From the NCBI GenBank assembly GCA_031284645.1, contig JAITXS010000122.1, positions 1-8,046 of the forward strand: a stretch of DNA of 8,046 nucleotides, in the 5' to 3' direction. Positions within the stretch are counted from its first letter, which is position 1. Every line of letters begins with the position of its first letter. Below, one piece after another: positions 1-6,459 of the stretch. This DNA is from Spirochaetaceae bacterium. GTDB lineage: Bacteria > Spirochaetota > Spirochaetia > Treponematales > Breznakiellaceae. Made by a program: the position numbers and the translations under genes. A model generated the notes under the pieces. It was not told the origin of the DNA. It made no database searches and saw nothing but the letters and a program-made list of their open reading frames with translations.

Positions 1-83
1 GTAAAGGAGAGAATTATATATAACTTGATTGGCCTTTATGCTCATATTGTTGATTACTACTTTAATATAAGAATTTAAAAAGA

Positions 84-199
84 TCAATGGGTCGGAGCCC
101 GGGCAGCGTATAATTTCAACGTATGCCGGGATATATATTTGAGCGCCTCCGGATCGAACTCTTTGCGTTATATGGATTTTTACTGTCCAGCTTACACAA
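84..199 (-). pseudogene. Possible frameshifted remnant of a coding sequence
   Basis: Two adjacent minus-strand frames join into one protein-like stretch. From 199 down to about 161 the frame reads LCKLDSKNPYNAK. From about 164 down to the TGA at 84-86 a second frame reads KEFDPEALKYISRHTLKLY followed by AARAPTH. The frame change would fall around 161-167, and each frame is closed by a stop just beyond the join. A single-base indel in an older gene would explain this. No start with a ribosome binding site is visible and I cannot name a family. It could also be chance in a short interval, so confidence is low. Confidence 0.2.
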
Positions 200-207
200 T
201 CAAGCTC

Positions 208-242
208 ATTCGGTCAAAACGCCCACGCTGCTTTGACCGAAT
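208..242. repeat. Perfect 11-bp inverted repeat, 13-nt loop
   Basis: ATTCGGTCAAA at 208-218 is exactly complementary to TTTGACCGAAT at 232-242, with a 13-nt spacer. It lies about 60 bp beyond the stop codon of the minus-strand secreted-protein gene, where a transcription terminator would be expected. Neither side is followed by a T-run, so it is not a canonical intrinsic terminator. It may be a Rho-type or processing structure, or an operator-like site. Confidence 0.55.
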
Positions 243-299
243 CAAAAGCTGCTTCTACCCTGCTAAAATCACAATGAATCTTCACTTTTTACAAAATGA

Positions 300-1010
300 T
301 CATTGCAGGAAACAGATAGTTTCAACCATGTAGCGGATATCGGGCGCTTCGCCTGCATTGTTAAGACGGGTCATTTCAATCACAAATATCATTGATTTTC
401 CGTCCGGTGCGGCAAGGACTTTTCTGATTGTGTAACTTGAGATATCGGGACGTTTTATATCCGGCGATCCTACCTGATAGCTTGTGCTAGTTCCATCCTC
501 ATTTCGCGTAAGATCAATATAATACGAGGATTTTATGTTTTTGCCGTCTGCGAATATACGGGGATAAAGCGAGGCTTCGTAGGAAATTTCGTTGTCAAAA
601 TCACGGAATTCTATAGTCTGGCCATTGGGACTCTGTCCGTTTTCTACGGCAACAAAAAGAGGAATTCCCATCCTCTGAAAAGTAATACCAAGTTTGGCGC
701 CGAGGTTTGCGTTGTTTAGTTCAATCTGATGAAGGGCGGAGCTTCCGTCCTGTCCGGCTTTTATTCTGTTTTTGTCTTGATAGACACTTTTCCCTTCAGG
801 AACAAAATTATTAAGCGCGACATCCACAATAAAAAGCTCGGCCCAGGGGGTTAAGGTTTTTTCACGGACGCCATATTGCGCGAATGTATAAATAGTTCCG
901 TCTTCTGAAAAGCCAAGATCGGAAAAAATTGCGACGTCACCGGCATAAAGCTTTAGCGCAAGTGAAAAAAAAGCGACAAAGCACAAGCGGAACGATGTTG
1001 TTTTACCCAT
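300..1010 (-). CDS. Secreted protein of DUF2259 type, function unknown
   Basis: A 236-residue protein predicted to be exported. The chosen start is the ATG at 1008-1010, which has a strong ribosome binding site, AAGGAAG, six bases upstream. The frame stays open to a TTG at 1068-1070, but that and an ATG at 1038-1040 lack such a site and would put a long hydrophilic extension before the signal peptide. From the chosen start, residues 1-23 are a Sec signal peptide: basic start with Lys3 and Arg8, hydrophobic core CFVAFFSLAL, and cleavage after LYA. There is no lipobox. The mature N-terminus, with FSDLGFSEDGTIYTFAQYG and then AELFIVDVALNNFVP, matches my recollection of DUF2259, a predicted secreted family without known function. 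No transmembrane segment or catalytic motif is seen. It lies 87 bp downstream of mutS on the same strand and could be cotranscribed. A T8 tract lies in the signal-peptide codons. Confidence 0.7.
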   Translation of the reverse strand: MGKTTSFRLCFVAFFSLALKLYAGDVAIFSDLGFSEDGTIYTFAQYGVREKTLTPWAELFIVDVALNNFVPEGKSVYQDKNRIKAGQDGSSALHQIELNNANLGAKLGITFQRMGIPLFVAVENGQSPNGQTIEFRDFDNEISYEASLYPRIFADGKNIKSSYYIDLTRNEDGTSTSYQVGSPDIKRPDISSYTIRKVLAAPDGKSMIFVIEMTRLNNAGEAPDIRYMVETICFLQ

Positions 1011-1016
1011 AAAGAT

Positions 1017-1023
1017 CTTCCTT
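1017..1023 (-). promoter_or_regulatory. Ribosome binding site deciding the start of the secreted-protein gene
   Basis: On the minus strand this reads AAGGAAG and ends six bases before the ATG at 1008-1010. It selects that start over two upstream in-frame candidates (TTG at 1070, ATG at 1040) that lack any purine-rich motif at proper distance. Confidence 0.7.
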
Positions 1024-1097
1024 AGCTCAATTTTCGGCATTATTTTATTCAGACTGTAGAACCGTATCAAGGATACCCGTGGAGAAGGCGTACCCTG

Positions 1098-3947
1098 CTA
1101 AACATCAAACAAGTCCGGCTCGCTTGGCTTAAAAAACTCTTTTGATCCGGCTTTCTTTTTACCGGCAAGCATTTCCCGCCATTTTGAAATTATAGTGATT
1201 GCCTCAATCGGTGTGATGCTGTTTACCTGAATCAAGGCAATTTCATCAAGGATTTTAGCAAAATCTTTGTTGGTGGTCTGTGTATGATGGGGGGCCGTCT
1301 CCTCACTGTTCCCGCTGCTGTTCATGAAAACATTGTTTGGTGCTATGCGTAAGTCCCTGCTTTTTCCGCCCGTGTTTTTGGCGTCAAGGCTTAACGCCTC
1401 TTGCAAAGCATCCATTTCAAGAAAAGAAGCGAGACTAATTTGTAATTCTTTTAAATACACTGCGGCTCTTGCTAAAACTCCGGTGGGAAGACCTGCCAGA
1501 CGGGCAACCTGTAAGCCATAGGAATCAACAGCAGGCCCCTCCACAAGATGCCGTCTAAAAATAATAAAGCCGTCTTTTTCCTCAACTTCCAGGGATCGGT
1601 TTGCGAGGCGCGGGTTTTTGATATTCACCAAGCCGTGGTAGTGTGTGGCAAAAAGGCAGCGGCATTTTATCCGCGTAAGCAACTCATCACAGACGCTGTG
1701 GGCAATTGAAAACCCGTCGAGGATTCCGGTTCCGCGCCCTACTTCATCCATGATAACAAGGCTTTGATCGCTTGCCGTATTGAGAATAAAGGCAGTTTCA
1801 TTCATCTCGACTAAAAAGGTAGATTCTCCCCGGGCGAGGTTGTCCTGAGCACCGACCCGGCAGAAAATCCGGTCAACAATGCCTATTTCCGCACTGCCTG
1901 CGGGTACAAAACTTCCTGTCTGAGCCATAATAACAATGAGCGCACTCTGACGAAGGTAAGTGGATTTTCCGGCCATGTTAGGGCCGGTTATCAGGGCAAA
2001 ATGAACAGGCCCGGTCGCATTACCACTGCTGTCGACCGTCTCTCCGGCATCAAGGATCGTGTCATTCGGAATAAATTCCCCGCGGGCCAAGAGTGATTCC
2101 ACCACAGGATGACGCCCTGCGCGGATATCAAGCCGTTTGCTCTCGTCTACACGAGGCTTTATCCAGTTGTGTATGGTTGCCGCAGCGGCAAGCGAGGCTG
2201 CAACATCAAGTTCCGCCATACGCCGTGCTGCGGAATTAAGCTCACGGATAAGAGAGGCTGCGTTATCGCGGAGTTCCAGAAAAAGATCCCGTTCAAGATT
2301 GATAATCCTGTCCTCAGCCCCGTTAATCTCCGATTCAAGGGCAACAAGACGCTCGGTTGTAAAACGCTCGCCACCGGTAACACCTTGTCTTTTTATAAAA
2401 TGGGCCGGAACCTTGCTTTTATGTACATTGGTTACCTCAAAAAAATAACCGATAAGCCTGTTGTACTTGATTTTCAGGCTGGAAATGCCTGTAGCATGGC
2501 GTTCTTCCGAAAGATATGCCTCTAAAAGCGTTCTTCCGTTATTCCTCAGCGTGTGTAATCTGTCAAGTTCAGCGTTATAGCCGCTTTTTATGAGTTTTCC
2601 TTCGGTTAAAAGTATTGAAGGATCATCGGAGAGTGCTTTCTCAAGAAGATCCCTTAAATCAAAAAGCTTTTTCCTTGTTTGATTATCACAATGCCGCGCC
2701 TCCTCGGACTCATAACACAGTGCTGTCCCGGCGTTGGCAGCTGTTTGTGTCTCCTCTGCTCCTGCATAAACACCCTCGATCAAATTTTCGATACGCTCAA
2801 ATTGAGAGAGGGCGTTTTTAAGGGCAAGCATATCCTTCCCATGAGATCTGCTCATCGCCAGACGGGAGCATTGGCGCTCCAAATCAGGACTGCGTCCGAG
2901 TATTTCGCGCAGGGAAGAAAGCACTGTCTGATTATGATAAAAATAATCCACCGTCTCAAGGCGTTTTTCAATTTTTTCAAGGGAACGCAAGGGATGTGAC
3001 AGGCGTTGTTTTAAAAGCCTGCGGCCCATTGCGGTCTTTGTCTCGTCAAGGAGTTCAATGAGAGAAAACTTCTCGCCTCCCGATACCATATTGCGGACAA
3101 GCTCAAGGCTGCGCCGGCTTGCCTCGTCAATGCCGAGATATTCACTTTCGCTGTCAATGCTGATTTTCGTAACATGGTTCAGGCGGGAATTGGATGTTTC
3201 ATCGATATACTCAAGCAGGGCTCCTGAAGCAATGACTTCAGGATCAAAATCGTCCAAACCGAAGCCTTTAAGACTTTCCGTGCCGAACTGGGTTTTAAGG
3301 CGCTTCAGGCTCCGTTCACGATCAAAGAGCCAATCCGTCCTCCTGTTGAGGAGCAGAGAACTTCTCTCCAAAAGCGCTCGGGGAAGTTCCGAATTTTCCT
3401 CAAGCAGGGATTCCTGCACGACAAGCTCTTTAAGCGAAAGCCGCTCAAGTTCCTCGCGGAGCCGGATACCGGCTTCCTCACGGGCAAAGGAGCTTGCACG
3501 AAAATCCCCGGTCGAAAGCTCAATATAGGCAAAAGAAAACCGTTCCCCGCTCAGGCAGAGGCTCGCAATGTAGTTCGGATCGCCTTTTTCAAGGAAATCT
3601 TCGTCAACCGTGGTGCCCGGCGTAATAACCTCAACCACATCTCGTTCAATTATTGATTTTCCTTTCTGCGGATTGGTGAGTTGTTCGCAAATTGCGACTT
3701 TCTTGCCCGCTTTTAAGAGCCGCGCAATATAGGGACGCGCTGAATGATACGGTATCCCGCACATGGGGAGCCCGTTCCGGCTTGTCAGTGTAAGATTAAG
3801 CAAAGCGGATATTTCAACCGCGTCCTCGGCAAACATCTCATAAAAATCGCCAAGTCTGAAAAAAAGAACATCATCCGTGTGCTTTTGTTTAATACGCCGG
3901 TACTGTTCCAGCATCGGCGAAACTTCCTGTTTGATTTTTACAACCAC
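1098..3947 (-). CDS. mutS: DNA mismatch repair protein MutS
   Basis: MutS recognises mispairs and small loops in newly replicated DNA and, by ATP-driven sliding-clamp formation, recruits MutL. The 949-residue product has the whole family architecture. The mismatch-binding domain begins at residue 12 with MLEQYRRIK and carries the Phe-X-Glu wedge (F35, E37) in RLGDFYEMF. Connector, core/lever and clamp regions follow. The C-terminal ATPase has Walker A GPNMAGKST at 655-663 and Walker B LVIMDE at 730-735, then FATHYH. The usual signature DE-x-GRGT-ST-x-DG is altered here to DEVGRGTGILDG, so Ser-Thr is replaced by Gly-Ile at 741-742. It is longer than E. coli MutS (853), mainly in the tail after about residue 830, which contains the conserved helix ITPIEAI and ends PDLFDV. 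The GTG at 3947 is used because it keeps SPM before LEQY, as in other MutS. The ATG at 3914, with AGGAAG eight bases upstream, is a real alternative. No convincing promoter was seen. Confidence 0.97.
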   Translation of the reverse strand: MVVKIKQEVSPMLEQYRRIKQKHTDDVLFFRLGDFYEMFAEDAVEISALLNLTLTSRNGLPMCGIPYHSARPYIARLLKAGKKVAICEQLTNPQKGKSIIERDVVEVITPGTTVDEDFLEKGDPNYIASLCLSGERFSFAYIELSTGDFRASSFAREEAGIRLREELERLSLKELVVQESLLEENSELPRALLERSSLLLNRRTDWLFDRERSLKRLKTQFGTESLKGFGLDDFDPEVIASGALLEYIDETSNSRLNHVTKISIDSESEYLGIDEASRRSLELVRNMVSGGEKFSLIELLDETKTAMGRRLLKQRLSHPLRSLEKIEKRLETVDYFYHNQTVLSSLREILGRSPDLERQCSRLAMSRSHGKDMLALKNALSQFERIENLIEGVYAGAEETQTAANAGTALCYESEEARHCDNQTRKKLFDLRDLLEKALSDDPSILLTEGKLIKSGYNAELDRLHTLRNNGRTLLEAYLSEERHATGISSLKIKYNRLIGYFFEVTNVHKSKVPAHFIKRQGVTGGERFTTERLVALESEINGAEDRIINLERDLFLELRDNAASLIRELNSAARRMAELDVAASLAAAATIHNWIKPRVDESKRLDIRAGRHPVVESLLARGEFIPNDTILDAGETVDSSGNATGPVHFALITGPNMAGKSTYLRQSALIVIMAQTGSFVPAGSAEIGIVDRIFCRVGAQDNLARGESTFLVEMNETAFILNTASDQSLVIMDEVGRGTGILDGFSIAHSVCDELLTRIKCRCLFATHYHGLVNIKNPRLANRSLEVEEKDGFIIFRRHLVEGPAVDSYGLQVARLAGLPTGVLARAAVYLKELQISLASFLEMDALQEALSLDAKNTGGKSRDLRIAPNNVFMNSSGNSEETAPHHTQTTNKDFAKILDEIALIQVNSITPIEAITIISKWREMLAGKKKAGSKEFFKPSEPDLFDV

Positions 3948-3997
3948 AAGTAAATTTCCATCAATTTTCGTCGAGCGTCAATAGAGGGAGAACGAGA

Positions 3998-4117
3998 GTG
4001 GCGGGCGGGATTGCAGGGCGGTTTCACGATGGCCGGATAGTGGACATTACCTATACGGTAACGGAGAACCAGAAGGAAAAACCCGACTCAATGAATACTG
4101 ACGGTAAAACAGAATAA
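3998..4117 (+). CDS. Small hypothetical protein, 39 residues
   Basis: I do not recognise this frame. It starts with GTG at 3998-4000, preceded by a good ribosome binding site GAGGGAG (3984-3990) seven bases upstream, and ends with TAA at 4115-4117. The product reads VAGGIAGRFHDGRIVDITYT and continues VTENQKEKPDSMNTDGKTE: a glycine-rich start, a beta-strand-like middle, and a charged polar tail. There is no signal peptide, membrane segment or cysteine. A 9-bp hairpin begins at the stop codon, which fits the end of a transcript. The frame stays open upstream to a TAA near 3951, so it could equally be the 3' remnant of a larger gene cut off by rearrangement beside mutS. Both options are inference. 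Confidence 0.35.
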   Translation: MAGGIAGRFHDGRIVDITYTVTENQKEKPDSMNTDGKTE

Positions 4118-4147
4118 AGATGACAAATACTTAAAATATGTCATCTT
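4117..4147 (+). repeat. 9-bp hairpin at the stop of the small ORF
   Basis: AAGATGACA (4117-4125) pairs perfectly with TGTCATCTT (4139-4147) across a 13-nt AT-rich loop. The left arm begins at the last base of the stop codon of the 39-residue ORF. The stem is AT-rich and no T-run follows, so it is at best a weak terminator. The loop length matches that of the inverted repeat at 208-242, but the stems differ. Confidence 0.45.
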
Positions 4148-4216
4148 AGAGTATTCCCGTTCAAAATTTTCAGGGAAAAATGCCATTATGATGTATCTAG
4201 CCCTGCTCAAATATTC

Positions 4217-4246
4217 CTGCTATTCTATAACACTGCTATTCTATAA
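4217..4246 (+). repeat. Tandem duplication of a 14-bp unit, 16-bp period
   Basis: CTGCTATTCTATAA occurs at 4217-4230 and again, exactly, at 4233-4246. The copies end in TATAAC and TATAAT, which look like -10 hexamers, but no -35 hexamer is found 16-18 bp upstream of either. The duplication lies directly upstream of the TTGACA promoter candidate, so an upstream-element or binding-site role is possible. Confidence 0.6.
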
Positions 4247-4249
4247 TAG

Positions 4250-4278
4250 TTGACACGACTCCAATAATACGATACATT
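4250..4278 (+). promoter_or_regulatory. Candidate sigma-70-type promoter for the mod-res operon
   Basis: A perfect -35 hexamer TTGACA at 4250-4255 is followed, after exactly 17 bp, by TACATT at 4273-4278, which matches four of six bases of TATAAT. Transcription would start near 4285, giving a leader of about 140 nt before the mod start codon. It is the best promoter candidate in the interval, though the -10 is imperfect. Confidence 0.45.
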
Positions 4279-4315
4279 TGTTAAGTATTTAAGGGGCTGT
4301 TTACTGGAAACATTT

Positions 4316-4459
4316 GTGAAGGGTAAGGAACAAAATAGTAAAGGCTATGGAAACGACTATATTAATGACCCTCTTGAAGGGCTGCGGTTATTATCGCTGC
4401 CCAAATTCCTCACTCAAGGGGTCAGTGTATGCCTATTAATCTCAATCCGGCCGATCTAA
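4316..4459 (+). CDS. Possible leader ORF overlapping the start of mod
   Basis: This frame begins with GTG at 4316-4318, weakly preceded by GGAAA five bases upstream. It encodes 47 residues including NDYINDPLEGLRLLSLPKFL and ends with TAA at 4457-4459, 28 bases inside mod in a different frame. The residue mix looks protein-like but I recognise no family. The frame is open further upstream to a TAA at 4265-4267, so it may be a decayed gene end. A second frame, ATG 4347-4349 to TAA 4437-4439 (30 codons), overlaps it and begins METTILMTLLKGCGYY. Either could couple translation to mod by unfolding the hairpin at 4366-4424. Neither start has a convincing ribosome binding site, so both are speculative. 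Confidence 0.22.
   Translation: MKGKEQNSKGYGNDYINDPLEGLRLLSLPKFLTQGVSVCLLISIRPI
4366..4424 (+). promoter_or_regulatory. Nested hairpin sequestering the mod ribosome binding site
   Basis: The outer stem pairs 4366-4377 with 4414-4424: eleven pairs with one bulged T at 4372. The inner stem pairs GGGCTGCG (4379-4386) with CGCTGCCC (4395-4402), with one T-T mismatch and an 8-nt loop. The right outer arm contains AAGGGG (4416-4421), the ribosome binding site seven bases before the mod ATG. In the folded RNA this site would be hidden, so the structure could keep methyltransferase translation low or conditional. The pairing is seen in sequence; the regulatory role is inferred. Confidence 0.45.
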
Positions 4460-6453
4460 ATAGTTTCGATTTACTGGACAGGGAAGATCTTGTCAAAATA
4501 ATCAAAGGTATGGTGACTGGCGGTGTGACCGTCTCTTTCCACGGCAAGCGTTCTGCTTTAGAAATCCAGAAACTGGTTCGTCCACGAGCAATCAAAGTCG
4601 ATAAAGACCTTTCTTATGGTTCGAAAGAGGAACAGGCAAAAAACATCATTCTTGAAGGCGAAAATCTTCAGGGCATGGTTACCCTTTACAAATATCGAAA
4701 CAGTATAGACCTTATCCTCACCGATCCTCCGTACAATACCGGTAAAACTTTCCGTTATAATGACAAATGGGATGATGACCCCAATGACCCGGAGCTTGGC
4801 AATCTCGTCCCACTTGAGGACGGCTCTCGTCATACTAAATGGATGAAGGTAATGCTGCCACGTCTCCAGATGATGAAGGCTATGCTAAAGTCAACCGGTG
4901 TTCTTGCCATGTGTATTGACGATTCAGAAGTATTCCACCTTGGCATGATGCTTGATGAAATATTTGGGGAAGAAAACAGGCTTGGGATAATTAACTGGCA
5001 GAAAACATATTCTCCTAAAAATGACAGTACCCACGTTTCAAGTGCAACTGAATATGTGCTTGTATACGCAAAAAATATCGAAGAAGCAAAAACGGGCTTA
5101 TTAGGCAGAACTGACGAGATGAACTCCAGCTATAAAAATCCTGATAATGATCCTGAAGGTTTATGGACAAGTGGTGACCCTTGTGCAAGAACCCCGGCAG
5201 AGCGTGATAGATATGCAATTCAATCTCCTTTTAATGGTGCATTACATTACCCAGGTACTGGATCGTGGCGTTTTGCAAAAAAAGATATAAAGGCATACCT
5301 TGAAATGTGGGGGTCAAAATATGTTGAAAAAGAAATAGATGATGGGAGAAAGAAAGCTTTAGTTATTGATAAAGCCATAATTCCATCAATCCCTTCAAAT
5401 CAGAACTTGGATAATAATCCTACTGTGATATTTTCTGAAAGCAAAATACCGCAATCAATAAAAAATGCGGAAAAGAAAGCGATTGCAATTCAAAAAGATA
5501 GCGTTATGCCGAAATTGCATTTTCTCAAAGAGGGGTATGGCCGTCCAAGGATTAAACGCTATCTAAAACAGGTTAAGGCTGGTAAAGTACCATTAACTTT
5601 TTGGGCTGATGAAGATTATAATGAGTTATTCCAACTTGATTGTCAGTCATGGGAACATACCGAAAGCGGCCACAGCCAGACAGGTATAAATGAACTCGAT
5701 TATATTGTTGGTAAAGGTCATAATTTTACAACGGTTAAGCCTCTTAAACTTTTTGAAAAAATAATCCAGCTATGGTGTCCGCCTAATGGCTATATCCTTG
5801 ACCCCTATGCTGGAAGCGGCACAACAGCTCATGCCGTTTTGGAAATTAATCACGACACAGGCTCCGACAGAAAATTCATAATCATCGAACAAGGTAGTCC
5901 CGAAAATGGTGATAAATATGCCAAGACTCTGACCAGTGAGCGGGTAAAGCGGGCAATTACAGGTGAACGTGTAGACTCTGATGGTACAGTCAAAAAACTC
6001 GAAGAACCTCTTGGCGGTGGTTTCACGTTCCAGATGTTGACTGGTAAAATTGACAGTAAGGTTATCATGTCCATGAAGCGTGACGAAATGGTAGACCTCA
6101 TCATTGCTACTCATTGGGACACAGGGAAGAAAAATGGTATAAATCTTATTCGCATTGATGAAAAGGGATTTGTCTACTATGTCGGAAAGAATATACTGGA
6201 TGAGGGCTATTTCATTATTTGGGAAAACAAAGGTAAATCAGTAGGAACCCTTGATTATACAACTTACGATAAAATTGTCGCAGAAGCAAAAAAGGCAAAA
6301 CTCAAAACCCCTTATCATGTTTACGCCCGTTATGAGGTATATCAGGATAAAAAGAATGTCATGTTCTATAAAATTCCTGATAAAATTCTTGCCCATCTTG
6401 GCTTAAATGAAAACAGCGAACGTTTTAATGAAGAATTGGAAGGAGAAGTTTAA
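4429..6453 (+). CDS. mod: Type III restriction-modification system methyltransferase subunit Mod
   Basis: A 674-residue beta-class DNA adenine-N6 methyltransferase. It would transfer a methyl group from S-adenosylmethionine to adenine in its target site and give site specificity to the whole Mod-Res complex. Motifs run in beta-class order. The catalytic motif IV DPPYNTG is at residues 99-105. A conserved block with HLGMMLDEIFGEENRLGIIN lies near 170-190. A variable central region of about 215-425 is the expected target-recognition domain, and the conserved GHSQTGINELD lies near 414. KPLKLFEKII, the motif X helix, starts at 437. The SAM-binding motif I DPYAGSGTT starts at 458. From about 529 a C-terminal domain begins GGGFTFQ and includes HVYARYEVY. 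Length is normal for the family. The ATG follows AAGGGG by seven bases and a stop lies in frame upstream. The central third looks more AT-rich than the flanks. The helicase gene follows immediately. Confidence 0.93.
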   Translation: MPINLNPADLNSFDLLDREDLVKIIKGMVTGGVTVSFHGKRSALEIQKLVRPRAIKVDKDLSYGSKEEQAKNIILEGENLQGMVTLYKYRNSIDLILTDPPYNTGKTFRYNDKWDDDPNDPELGNLVPLEDGSRHTKWMKVMLPRLQMMKAMLKSTGVLAMCIDDSEVFHLGMMLDEIFGEENRLGIINWQKTYSPKNDSTHVSSATEYVLVYAKNIEEAKTGLLGRTDEMNSSYKNPDNDPEGLWTSGDPCARTPAERDRYAIQSPFNGALHYPGTGSWRFAKKDIKAYLEMWGSKYVEKEIDDGRKKALVIDKAIIPSIPSNQNLDNNPTVIFSESKIPQSIKNAEKKAIAIQKDSVMPKLHFLKEGYGRPRIKRYLKQVKAGKVPLTFWADEDYNELFQLDCQSWEHTESGHSQTGINELDYIVGKGHNFTTVKPLKLFEKIIQLWCPPNGYILDPYAGSGTTAHAVLEINHDTGSDRKFIIIEQGSPENGDKYAKTLTSERVKRAITGERVDSDGTVKKLEEPLGGGFTFQMLTGKIDSKVIMSMKRDEMVDLIIATHWDTGKKNGINLIRIDEKGFVYYVGKNILDEGYFIIWENKGKSVGTLDYTTYDKIVAEAKKAKLKTPYHVYARYEVYQDKKNVMFYKIPDKILAHLGLNENSERFNEELEGEV

Positions 6454-6459
6454 TAAATG
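6439..6459 (+). promoter_or_regulatory. Ribosome binding site and tandem stop junction between mod and res
   Basis: AGGAG at 6441-6445 lies inside the last mod codons, 11 bases before the ATG at 6457-6459. mod ends with TAA (6451-6453), a second TAA follows directly (6454-6456), then the res start. The two genes share one reading frame, and only the doubled stop separates them. The arrangement implies one transcript and probably coupled translation. Confidence 0.7.

Larger units (their letters stand above)
1..299. other. Gene-poor segment downstream of the secreted-protein gene
   Basis: No intact gene with a credible start is visible on either strand. Bases 1-80 are AT-rich and featureless to me. 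Bases 84-199 carry a coding-like but interrupted minus-strand frame, and 208-242 carry a perfect inverted repeat; both are listed separately. A plus-strand frame from 139 to 333 runs into the 3' end of the neighbouring gene on the opposite strand and has no ribosome binding site, so I do not call it. Confidence 0.5.
3948..4428. other. Intergenic region between divergent mutS and the restriction-modification operon
   Basis: This 481-bp stretch has no large gene but is not empty. In order it holds a 39-codon ORF (3998-4117), a hairpin (4117-4147), an AT-rich tandem repeat (4217-4246), a promoter candidate (4250-4278), a short open frame from 4316, and a nested hairpin (4366-4424) covering the methyltransferase ribosome binding site. 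For mutS, the minus strand offers TTGACG at 3976-3981 but no acceptable -10 element at the right distance. Confidence 0.6.

Noticed and set aside
1011..1070. Extended N-terminus of the secreted protein from TTG at 1070
   Set aside because: It lacks a ribosome binding site and would place about 20 hydrophilic residues before a clear signal peptide; the ATG at 1010 has a strong site.
2109..2525. Plus-strand open frames opposite mutS, also at 1324-1521, 2137-2448, 2615-2999 and 3058-3528
   Set aside because: They lie wholly antisense to a complete, well-motifed mutS, have low-complexity Ser/Arg-rich products and no start signals; they are shadows of its codon usage.
4242..4247. Perfect TATAAT as the mod -10 box
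   Set aside because: The hexamer 17 bp upstream is GCTATT, not a -35, and there is no extended TG motif. The TTGACA/TACATT pair just downstream is better.
5770..6114. Minus-strand open frames opposite mod, also at 4558-4833 and 5015-5218, and opposite res at 7293-7496 and 7737-7940
   Set aside because: They are antisense to strongly supported genes and show no ribosome binding site or recognisable domain.
4429..6453. Phase-variable mod through simple sequence repeats
   Set aside because: I looked for tetra- or pentanucleotide tracts and long homopolymers of the kind seen in phasevarions. The longest run noticed is seven As at 5277-5283, which is unremarkable in AT-rich DNA.
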